The translations under genes and the position numbers were made by a program. This document shows positions 57,509 to 64,000 of a DNA stretch of 64,000 nucleotides, piece by piece. How positions within the stretch are numbered: position 1 is the stretch's first letter; the number at the start of each line of letters is the position of its first letter. The stretch comes from a virus, in IMG/VR virus record IMGVR_UViG_3300044620_001883, positions 1-64,000 of that record; one strand, 5' to 3'. The notes under the pieces are model-generated. The model did no database searches. It was not told where the DNA came from and saw only the letters and a list, made by a program, of their open reading frames with translations.

Positions 57509-58097
57509 TGCCAGGTTATCCCGCGCGACCCATGAGCGGTTCGTGTGGTTTGTTCAGCAGCAACTTCAGTTACAGAAACGGAACGTGGTATCTCTCGGGG
57601 TACCACGTTCTGTGTTTTACAACTGGTGCAAAATGAGGCACCGACCAGGAAGGCGGCGTGCGGTACAAGTGTTACGCCTTCTAGGATTCAGCTGGGGTGA
57701 GTTTAGGGCGGCGGGCATGGTGACCCCGGAGGAAGGTTTGCCGGAGCTGCCGGTCAACGCAGGGATCGTCTGGGATCTCGCCAATATGTTCTCCCTCATC
57801 CTGGAAGAACCGGCGACGATCACAACAGACACACAACCCAACGCCGTGTGGTTTGCCAGGGTGCGGACTTTACACCTGGTTGTACACATGTCCCGCTGGT
57901 GTGAAGTATTTGACGGTCCTGCTTTGGTGTTGGCTGGTCAGTACTCGACAGGCTTCAGGAATGAGTGCGCCCGTATTGCGCGTTTAATCAGCGCACCTGT
58001 GCGGCGGCACAAGAAGAAATCGCAGATGAGCATTTCACGCTTGCAAAGCAAGATGCGTGCGCTTCATCTTAGCGGTGATGGTTCCTCCCAATGCTGA
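57492..58097 (+). CDS. HTH-like basic protein
   Basis: 201 residues from ATG 57492. Residues about 30-70 (NVVSLGVPRSVFYNWCKMRH, then RRAVQVLRLLGFSWGEFRAAG) resemble the N-terminal helix-turn-helix of small-terminase or transposase-type proteins. The C-terminus is basic (RRHKKKSQM). DNA recognition for packaging is conceivable, but terL lies 38 kb away. Overlaps the next gene by 20 bases. Confidence 0.45.
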   Translation: MGKPPDARLSRATHERFVWFVQQQLQLQKRNVVSLGVPRSVFYNWCKMRHRPGRRRAVQVLRLLGFSWGEFRAAGMVTPEEGLPELPVNAGIVWDLANMFSLILEEPATITTDTQPNAVWFARVRTLHLVVHMSRWCEVFDGPALVLAGQYSTGFRNECARIARLISAPVRRHKKKSQMSISRLQSKMRALHLSGDGSSQC

Positions 58098-58656
58098 TGT
58101 CGCTTCGAATGACCTGGCCGAACAAGCTCTCTTGGAGCAGGCGGACAAATACCCCGCGCCCGCAGAACTGAGCAGACGCGCGCGTGCGGCGGAGAACTTT
58201 TTTACTGGCAAATCCAGCAGCTCTGTACAGGACCCTGACGACGCCGTCACACCAGTTTCCATCGCGCCGGTCAAACGTAAACGTGGAAGGCAACCGACAG
58301 ACAACACGCCAGTGGAAGCCAACACCACGGCTGCGGGTGAACTTGCACAGCTCCTTCTCTCCTCACAGGAGCGGATCACGCTCACCTTCGATTCCCTGAC
58401 CCTGCAATTCAGCGTGTTCGTGTATGTGAGTGAGGACGCCGCAACGTTAACTCTACTGGGCTGGGGCGCCAACCAAGTGCAGTTGAAGCTGCACGATATG
58501 GCCAGTCAGGTTATTAAAGTGACGCGACAGTCCGGTCAGGTTTACGACGCCATGTACCTCGGTGCCAGTGTCACGCTGGGGTTGCACGGTACGCTGATCA
58601 GTTTTATGCTGGTGGAGCATGATGATCAAAACTGGCATACCACCCGTCCAGAATAA
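58078..58656 (+). CDS. Unknown protein with an AT-hook-like tract
   Basis: 192 residues from ATG 58078 (GTG 58057 is an alternative). KRKRGRQP near residue 72 resembles an AT-hook. The second half is beta-rich (FDSLTLQFSVFVYVSEDA, then VYDAMYLGASVTLGLHG). Overlaps both neighbours. No family recognised. Confidence 0.5.
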   Translation: MVPPNADVASNDLAEQALLEQADKYPAPAELSRRARAAENFFTGKSSSSVQDPDDAVTPVSIAPVKRKRGRQPTDNTPVEANTTAAGELAQLLLSSQERITLTFDSLTLQFSVFVYVSEDAATLTLLGWGANQVQLKLHDMASQVIKVTRQSGQVYDAMYLGASVTLGLHGTLISFMLVEHDDQNWHTTRPE

Positions 58657-58795
58657 AACAGCGGCACATCAACCCCAACCTCACGTGGTTGATGTTGATG
58701 TGCTGGTTGAACTGATGCCTAAGCAGGCGGCAATCAAACCCTCCAAAACAACTTCCCACTCCCGTGTTCGAGTCGCATCAAAACTCACTGTCTAA
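58619..58795 (+). CDS. 58-residue protein upstream of the portal
   Basis: ATG 58619 with GGTGGAG just upstream. Overlaps the previous stop by 38 bases and the portal start by 32. Pro/His/Val-rich start, basic C-terminus (SHSRVRVASKL). The DNA inside (58664-58703) can form a 10+5-pair hairpin, so it may instead be untranslated leader sequence. Confidence 0.35.
   Translation: MMIKTGIPPVQNKTAAHQPQPHVVDVDVLVELMPKQAAIKPSKTTSHSRVRVASKLTV
58664..58703 (+). promoter_or_regulatory. Hairpin in the portal leader
   Basis: GCACATCAAC/GTTGATGTGC (10 pairs) outside, CAACC/GGTTG (5 pairs) inside, separated by a CC/AT internal loop. Sixty bases before the portal GTG. No T tract, so a regulatory or RNA-processing element is more likely than a terminator. 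Confidence 0.45.
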
Positions 58796-60572
58796 CACGG
58801 GAACCAGCGGGTTCTTGTCGTCGAGCATCTCCAAGTTTGGAGATCCTTTCATGCTGCCAAGCTGGTCCTTCGTCCCGGAGAACCTGACAGCACTTTTTGA
58901 AATTTGTCGTTTCCTGTACATCCGCACGCCTGAGTATGCGCGGGCCAGTCAGCGTGTTGTCTCGTATTTCCTCACGGATCTGGATTTCATCGGCGCCAAA
59001 TCCAAGGCCGGGGACAAGGCGGAACAGGATGAATTACGGGAGTGGATGCGCGACGGTATCGCCTTCTGGTTACATCTGGCTGAACTGGGGATGGACTGGT
59101 CGGCTTTCGGCAACGCGTTTGGACGGATGCACAGGCCGTTCAACAGGTTCCTGCTGATTCCCACGGACAATGGACACTCCGAAATGTCTGTGTCGGAGTT
59201 CCCGGATGCCAAGTACAAGTTTGAGACGCTCAAGTACGAGATTGCTGACCCTACACGTCAGCACCGCAGCCAGCGGCAGCGCCGCACTATTCAGGTCAAT
59301 TTCATTGACCGTGTTGCACGTGACCTGAACCGGCTGGCGTTGCGCCGGATCGATCCGGCTTACGCGTACCTCCAGCACGCGGACAGATCCGGGCGCTACC
59401 AGGTGGCTGAGCGTTTCCAGCCGTTCTTCAAAGCCGCTATCCGCCGCGGGGACCTGTGGCAGGTCAATGAGACTCCGATTGCGCAGCTGCGGGCGCTCGC
59501 CGCGGACAGTGATTTTCTCTACAACGAGGGGGAGGTGTTTCACCTGCGTGCTCCGTGCATCTCCGGCATCAGCGACTCCGGCTGGGGTATGCCTGAGATT
59601 CTGGCCAACTTCCCGAACATCCATCAGATGGCTGTCTACCGTCGAATCGACGAAGCCATTGGGTTGGACTATATGTTACCGTTCCGTGTGTTCTTCCCAC
59701 AGGCCGGCGCCAGCGGGTCACTCGACGCGTACGCGAACCAGGGCTCCATGCAGGTCTGGCAGCAGATGCTGCAGCAGATGATTGGAGACCGGCGCAAGGA
59801 TCCGTTTTCGATTCACGCCATGCCCTTCCAGATGGGCTTTGCGGAAGTCGGGGCCTCAGGCAAGCAGCTGACACCCAAGGAGAACATGGAGTGGCAGACC
59901 AACGCGATGCTAAACGCCCAGGGTTTTCCGGCCGAACTCTACAACGGTTCCATGGCTTGGCAGCAGGTGCCGACAGCCTTGCGGTTGTTTGAGAATACCT
60001 GGCAGCATTTGCCTTGGAGCTTCAACAAGCACCTCAAGTGGGTCGTGCGCACTGCCCTGGATTTCATGGGGCGGGAACAGATGCAGGTCAAGGCCGCCAG
60101 TCCGCGTATCCTCGACGACATCGAATCCCGGCAGGTGTACCTGCAATTGGCGGCCGGTGGAGAGTTTCCACGCCGCATCGCGTTCCGTCCTTACGGTGTG
60201 GACGATCCGGTCGAAGCAGCGGCGGAGCGAGCTCGCGAGAACGTCGAAATCAAACGGCAGGTGGACAAGATTCAGGCGGACGCTGCCTTGGAGGAAGGCG
60301 CAGGGTCAATCGGAGGAGGCGGCGGCGGCGCAGGTGGCGCACCGGGAGGGGTGGCCTACACACCTTCCCAGAAAGCCGAGCAGGCCCTCGCGGAGTCCCA
60401 GCGCTTGTTGCAGATCCAAGATGACGGGGATCGGGCTAAACAGCTCGCTGCCATCCGGTCCACGGATCCCGACATGCACGCTCTGGTGCGTCAGAAAATG
60501 ACGGAGCTACGTGCGGCTGCACGTAGTCAAGGCGGAGCGCAAGTGGCGCAGCTTGCATCAGCAGGGGCTTGA
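58764..60572 (+). CDS. Portal protein
   Basis: 602 residues from GTG 58764. Typical features of large-phage portals. The N-terminal membrane-shell wing has aromatic-rich segments (MLPSWSFVPENLTALFEICRF). The stem region has LAADSDFLYNEGEVFHL. LFENTWQHLPWSFNKHLKWV lies near the C-terminal third. The segment EYARASQRVVSYFLTDLDF and the later glutamine-rich crown (QQMLQQMIGDRR) fit as well. The C-terminal 90 residues are Gly-rich then helical. The dodecameric portal is the DNA channel at one capsid vertex and the docking point for the terminase encoded at 16122. The identity rests on pattern and context. Confidence 0.72.
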   Translation: MFESHQNSLSNTGTSGFLSSSISKFGDPFMLPSWSFVPENLTALFEICRFLYIRTPEYARASQRVVSYFLTDLDFIGAKSKAGDKAEQDELREWMRDGIAFWLHLAELGMDWSAFGNAFGRMHRPFNRFLLIPTDNGHSEMSVSEFPDAKYKFETLKYEIADPTRQHRSQRQRRTIQVNFIDRVARDLNRLALRRIDPAYAYLQHADRSGRYQVAERFQPFFKAAIRRGDLWQVNETPIAQLRALAADSDFLYNEGEVFHLRAPCISGISDSGWGMPEILANFPNIHQMAVYRRIDEAIGLDYMLPFRVFFPQAGASGSLDAYANQGSMQVWQQMLQQMIGDRRKDPFSIHAMPFQMGFAEVGASGKQLTPKENMEWQTNAMLNAQGFPAELYNGSMAWQQVPTALRLFENTWQHLPWSFNKHLKWVVRTALDFMGREQMQVKAASPRILDDIESRQVYLQLAAGGEFPRRIAFRPYGVDDPVEAAAERARENVEIKRQVDKIQADAALEEGAGSIGGGGGGAGGAPGGVAYTPSQKAEQALAESQRLLQIQDDGDRAKQLAAIRSTDPDMHALVRQKMTELRAAARSQGGAQVAQLASAGA

Positions 60573-60590
60573 TCTACATTTTGCGGTATT

Positions 60591-61232
60591 ATGCAACTTA
60601 TCCCGCACGCGGAACATGTTTCCAAACCACGCTCCCGGCTGCGCTATCAACGTATTGATGGGATGCCACCGCGTGGTTTCAATGAGCCCAAGGAGGACGA
60701 GGACCCTTCAGGCCTTTCCAAATTGAACTTGGTCGGCAAAGATTACTACAGTGGCTCCGGTACAGGCCCTGAAATTGAGAAAGTCTCAGCCCAGATCTGG
60801 GGTGCTCCTTTAGTCAATCTAGCTGTCAAACTCGCAACACGTCAGCCGCTGCCGTCGGGATTGGCGGCCGTGCATGACAACGCGACGTACATGAACACCG
60901 GCAAGCTGGTTCAAACGGACCCGTTCCGCCGTCCGGTTGGTGCGCCTGCTTGGCAATCCCAAACTCCCGACTTTCCTTTTCTGGGTACCTCGTTGTTTCA
61001 GCTGGCTCGTAATTTACGCAACAAGCTGCAAACCGCGCAGATGCCCAACATCCTGCAGCAGTCCGCCCCGCTGCGGGGCACTGTGGGGGCGTTGGGAGGT
61101 GCGGCGGCTGCTGCCGGCGCTGGCTGGTTGTCGAACATCCTGAATCAGAAGAACACCCCGCTGAGCCACTACGCCCTTGGCGGAGCAGGGCTCGCTGGTT
61201 TGCTCGCGTATGGAAGGGGCACCCACAAGTGA
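60591..61232 (+). CDS. Virion-associated protein with Gly/Ala-rich hydrophobic C-terminus
   Basis: 213 residues from ATG 60591. The first 150 residues are soluble (SRLRYQRIDGMPPRGFNEP, then APLVNLAVKLATRQPLPSG). The C-terminal 60 hold two Gly/Ala-rich hydrophobic stretches (TVGALGGAAAAAGAGWLSNI and HYALGGAGLAGLLAYG). Part of a set of four genes downstream of the portal with such helices. No family recognised. Confidence 0.55.
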   Translation: MQLIPHAEHVSKPRSRLRYQRIDGMPPRGFNEPKEDEDPSGLSKLNLVGKDYYSGSGTGPEIEKVSAQIWGAPLVNLAVKLATRQPLPSGLAAVHDNATYMNTGKLVQTDPFRRPVGAPAWQSQTPDFPFLGTSLFQLARNLRNKLQTAQMPNILQQSAPLRGTVGALGGAAAAAGAGWLSNILNQKNTPLSHYALGGAGLAGLLAYGRGTHK

Positions 61233-61507
61233 ACGTGGGAGCCCTGCTTCGTATGCTTATCCAAGGTGCCATGGATATTCCGCCCAGCGCCAAGCAGGGG
61301 ATCATGGGTATCATTGACCTTCTGCCGGAGGAACACAAACAGCGGTTGTTTCAACTTCTCAGGGCAGGCACGGCTGCAGGTATCGGCGCAGTTGTGTCCT
61401 CCTTCCTTTCGGGGTATGGTGGTCCGGGCGCACTCGCAGGCCTGGCCGTTCAATCCAGCATACGCTACGCCACACCAGATCAACTCACTTACCGTCCGTA
61501 TTTATGA
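61229..61507 (+). CDS. Small protein with Gly-rich hydrophobic helix
   Basis: 92 residues from GTG 61229 (GTGA overlap). Begins MNVGALLRMLIQGAM, then SAKQGIMGIIDLLPEEHKQRL, then a hydrophobic Gly-rich helix (AGIGAVVSSFLSGYGGPGAL). Sits between two proteins with similar helices. Could be injected or part of a membrane channel. No family recognised. Confidence 0.5.
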   Translation: MNVGALLRMLIQGAMDIPPSAKQGIMGIIDLLPEEHKQRLFQLLRAGTAAGIGAVVSSFLSGYGGPGALAGLAVQSSIRYATPDQLTYRPYL

Positions 61508-62067
61508 ATCACAGGAACGCTGCTCAAACTCACGTCATGCATGAAACCGCGAGACAGCTGGGCTGTTCTCCACTCGATTTGCAAGTGGCGAAAGCAGCGG
61601 CTGAGCACCTGGACAACCGGGCGTTTGGACGCATCCTTGCTTTGATCGGCGACACCTGTCTCATCAAGGCAGGCCATGAAGGCAAATTCGCGCAGCAGTT
61701 GTACTGCAGGCTGTGGCGCAGCCCTGAGTGGAACCCGTCGTTTGATACCCTGGTGGAACCCGTCCAAGACGCCTTGGGTCGTGTGAACATCAAACAGGCC
61801 AGCTTTGGCACTGCGACGATTGCCTCCATGTTCCCTCGTGCAGGTACAAGCATTTCGGACAACATGTTTGGCATTCTCAGCGCGTTGGCGTTGGGTGGAG
61901 GTGTCGTTGGCAGTGGTGTGGGCGCTCTGAACTGGCACCTGAAGCGCATGACACAGGCCGACGACGCCAAGGCTGAGGAGTTGGATACCAAGGCCGATTT
62001 CTACAAGCAGCTGGCGGATGAGATCGGCACAGATGCGCGGTTGCGCAAATGGCAGCAGGGTGCATGA
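61504..62067 (+). CDS. Unknown protein with one Gly-rich membrane-type segment
   Basis: 187 residues, ATGA overlap. Helical N-terminus (ARQLGCSPLDLQVAKAAAEH). The middle GTATIASMFPRAGTS leads to a hydrophobic Gly-rich segment (FGILSALALGGGVVGSGVGAL). The C-terminus is charged and helical. Follows the pattern of its neighbours. Confidence 0.55.
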   Translation: MNHRNAAQTHVMHETARQLGCSPLDLQVAKAAAEHLDNRAFGRILALIGDTCLIKAGHEGKFAQQLYCRLWRSPEWNPSFDTLVEPVQDALGRVNIKQASFGTATIASMFPRAGTSISDNMFGILSALALGGGVVGSGVGALNWHLKRMTQADDAKAEELDTKADFYKQLADEIGTDARLRKWQQGA

Positions 62068-62074
62068 ATGCGCC

Positions 62075-62476
62075 ATGTCTCCATCTGACCTATCTCCCGG
62101 TATAGCCCTCCCTGCCGCAGTGCCTGTCCTGGGCCAGGCAGCGGTGGAAGTTGTCGACACAGTACGTCGACCAGAGAAGTGGGTTAAGGGCAAGCCACAG
62201 CTCAAGGATCATTTTGTAAAAAACCAGCAGCACGTCAAGTACGGGCCCATAACACACAAGATCCTGAATCTGTTGGATGCTGATGACCTGGGGGCGCTGA
62301 ACGAGTTGTACGAGCAGTCGCATAATCCCACCGGGGACGGTGCTTGTATTGAAATCATGCGACACAGCGAGCCTGTCGTTGTCGGTGACAAATGGATATG
62401 CCACATTATGTTGCGCGATATCTTTTACAGAAAGCTCGATCCTCATGACTCAGACGACACCAATTCCAAACCCTAA
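62075..62476 (+). CDS. Unknown 133-residue protein
   Basis: ATG 62075, 7 bases after the preceding stop. N-terminal Pro/Ala/Val-rich (SPGIALPAAVPVLGQAAVEV), then basic (KWVKGKPQLKDHF), then HKILNLLDADDLGALNELYE. Overlaps the next gene by 32 bases. No family recognised. Confidence 0.5.
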   Translation: MSPSDLSPGIALPAAVPVLGQAAVEVVDTVRRPEKWVKGKPQLKDHFVKNQQHVKYGPITHKILNLLDADDLGALNELYEQSHNPTGDGACIEIMRHSEPVVVGDKWICHIMLRDIFYRKLDPHDSDDTNSKP

Positions 62477-63944
62477 CGTCAAGCAGGCGGACGCTGCTAT
62501 GTTCCCCACCGCAGGGATGCCAGCCCCAGCAGGGATGCCAGCCCCAGCAGCGATGCCAGCCCCAGCAGCGGCTCCCGCCCCTCCCGCCCCTGCCGCCCCT
62601 GTGGGAACCCACGACACTCATGTCAACCCAGGGTTCCTTGCCCGCATGCTGCTTGGAGGTCTGGTCGCCGGCGGCGGGGTAGGACTTCTGACCGCGTTGC
62701 TTCGGCAGCGGAACGCCATCGTGGAGGACAAAAACGAGGCAGCCGATTCTGACTTGGAGCTGCAACTACCGGCGAGACTTCGCAAGCAGGCCTCAGGTTT
62801 TTCTCAACTCATGAACCTGGCGGCCCCCGCCGGGGAGTGGTTCAATGAGAAAATGGCACCGGCTGAGCAGTACGTGCAGTCACCAATGCCCGCGGCAGGA
62901 AAACAACCACTGAGCGTGTGGGACTACATGTTGGGTGGTGCAGCGTTCCCCCTGGCTGCGCTGGGCGGGTTGCAGCTGACACGCAAGGCCTACCAAGGCT
63001 GGCGCGAGCGGGACGTGAAAGACAGGCTTGCGGAACAGCAGTCGCGCTACATGGCGGCGCTGCAGGCCGAAGCTGAAGGTACAAAGGAGGCGGCAGACGG
63101 GCGAGGCTTGAGTATGCCGCAGATCGCCGCTCTTGCGATTGGCGGCATACCGTTACTGACAGCCCTGACGTCGGGCTTGCTGACGGATCGTTTTCTGGAC
63201 CAGCAATTCCCGCTCAAACCCAAGATGCAGGCCCCGGTGAACCGAGTGCGTGTCGGGTTTGGGGAAGACCCGGCAGCAGAGGAGGAGGAAGACACGGAGG
63301 CTTTCAAGAAAGCATCCGACGCCCTGGTACATGTGGCTCTCCAGTTTGAAAAGCTTGCAGCCGATGCCGGTGTCAAAGCCGTCATCGCTGCAGTGGGACA
63401 CGGGATGCTCGATGACCTGGAACGTCATCAGTTCAAATATGGTTCGGACGCCATGCTGGATCTGGCCCAAGGAGCCAACCTTGAGTTGCCGTCGGATCCT
63501 TTGGTCAAGTGCGCAGCTGTGCGGGTCGCGGTGCAGTCTGGTATTGGGCCTGCTCTGATGCTCATGTCTGCCGGTGTTTTCGCTAATGCTGCACCGCACT
63601 GGCGCAAGCAAGGCGCACAGCTGGCGGAGTTCAACAAGACGGCGTCGCAGCTGATTAGTTGTACGGCTTCCGCCCTGGATCTGCATATCGCGGCACTGGC
63701 CGGCGAAGAAGTCATCAAGGCGGCGGCAGCGCAGGCTGCCCCACAAACACCGATGGAACAACTGCGTGCTATGCTTGCCCAACAGGGTGGCGCAGCAACT
63801 ATCGGTAAAGATGACGCGTCGCAAATGCACACGGGTACGCTACAGACGGCAGCCACGGGCTCCCAGTTCAGTGATTCCACACAGCAGGTCAACAGACCGC
63901 AGAACATCAAAGACGATATTGTAGACAACGTCCTGGTTAAATGA
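62445..63944 (+). CDS. Virion-associated protein with MPAPA repeats and membrane helices
   Basis: 499 residues. Residues 20-55 are repeats of GMPAPA/AMPAPA. Hydrophobic Gly-rich segments lie at about 65-85 (FLARMLLGGLVAGGGVGLLT), 155-170 (AAFPLAALGGL) and 210-230 (ALAIGGIPLLTALTSGLLTD). Two further weak ones occur after residue 370. The second half is helical (DALVHVALQFEKLAADAGV). Reminiscent of internal virion or ejection proteins, though it could be a short tape-measure. It is the fourth gene of the membrane-helix cluster. Overlaps the next gene by 4 bases. Confidence 0.55.
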   Translation: MTQTTPIPNPNVKQADAAMFPTAGMPAPAGMPAPAAMPAPAAAPAPPAPAAPVGTHDTHVNPGFLARMLLGGLVAGGGVGLLTALLRQRNAIVEDKNEAADSDLELQLPARLRKQASGFSQLMNLAAPAGEWFNEKMAPAEQYVQSPMPAAGKQPLSVWDYMLGGAAFPLAALGGLQLTRKAYQGWRERDVKDRLAEQQSRYMAALQAEAEGTKEAADGRGLSMPQIAALAIGGIPLLTALTSGLLTDRFLDQQFPLKPKMQAPVNRVRVGFGEDPAAEEEEDTEAFKKASDALVHVALQFEKLAADAGVKAVIAAVGHGMLDDLERHQFKYGSDAMLDLAQGANLELPSDPLVKCAAVRVAVQSGIGPALMLMSAGVFANAAPHWRKQGAQLAEFNKTASQLISCTASALDLHIAALAGEEVIKAAAAQAAPQTPMEQLRAMLAQQGGAATIGKDDASQMHTGTLQTAATGSQFSDSTQQVNRPQNIKDDIVDNVLVK

Positions 63945-64000
63945 CACCCAGCATTGCTGATATTATCTCACGCGCCCAAGAAAGTCTTGGGCAGGTATGG
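63941..64000 (+). CDS. 5' end of a further gene, cut by window
   Basis: ATGA overlap with the preceding gene. Twenty codons visible (TPSIADIISRAQESLGQVW). Too short to identify. Confidence 0.5.
   Translation, partial: MTPSIADIISRAQESLGQVW

Noticed and set aside
1-64000. Assignment of a host phylum
   Set aside because: Fibre repeats and signal peptides suggest a Gram-negative host, but no tRNA, CRISPR match or host-type gene is available to support it.

Overview
The window is part of the genome of a large tailed double-stranded DNA phage. It carries a terminase large subunit, a portal protein, tail-fibre-type genes and a nearly complete self-encoded replication and recombination set. No gene looks like a bacterial core chromosomal gene, and I found no integrase, repressor pair or tRNA. 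The window is open at both ends: a fibre gene enters from the left and a new gene starts 60 bases before the right edge. The genome is therefore longer than 64 kb. The host cannot be read from the sequence. The 'ARTNLGLxIG' fibre repeats and the signal peptides on fibre genes suggest a Gram-negative host, but this is only a guess. Many starts lack a Shine-Dalgarno sequence.

Layout. 1-8.6 kb (+): adhesion module. It has two large fibre-like proteins separated by small paralogous proteins, a second secreted-type small protein, three consecutive collagen-like Gly-X-Y proteins, a fourth small protein with a short Gly-X-Y stretch, and then a 2OG-Fe(II) oxygenase of the prolyl-hydroxylase type. 8.6-11.0 kb (-): one 800-residue protein with an N-terminal zinc finger. 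11.0-12.0 kb: about 1 kb without convincing protein genes but packed with hairpins, a candidate giant structured RNA. 12.0-16.2 kb (+): small unknown proteins and a GNAT-like protein. 16.1-19.3 kb (-): terminase large subunit interrupted in its P-loop by a LAGLIDADG-type intein.

19.4-50.7 kb (+): DNA metabolism, in tightly overlapping (ATGA) operons. It encodes RNase H, SbcD and SbcC, a BtpA-like TIM barrel, an SF2 helicase, a DnaB-type helicase, a winged-helix initiator-like protein with an origin-like repeat region inside its gene, a Toprim primase, family A DNA polymerase with an N-terminal uracil-glycosylase-like domain, a protein with FG-type repeats and polyproline, a RecA/UvsX-like protein and a RecQ helicase. 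Small proteins, several with cysteine pairs, are interspersed.

50.7-55.6 kb (+): small genes and then two separate pieces of a multisubunit RNA polymerase beta subunit, with an unrelated small gene between them. The rest of beta and beta-prime are not in the window. 55.7-64.0 kb (+): virion genes. These are a structural protein with a duplicated domain, small proteins, portal, and a run of proteins with glycine-rich membrane-type helices.

I could not identify the major capsid protein, protease, tape measure or lysis genes. They are either outside the window or among the unrecognised proteins.
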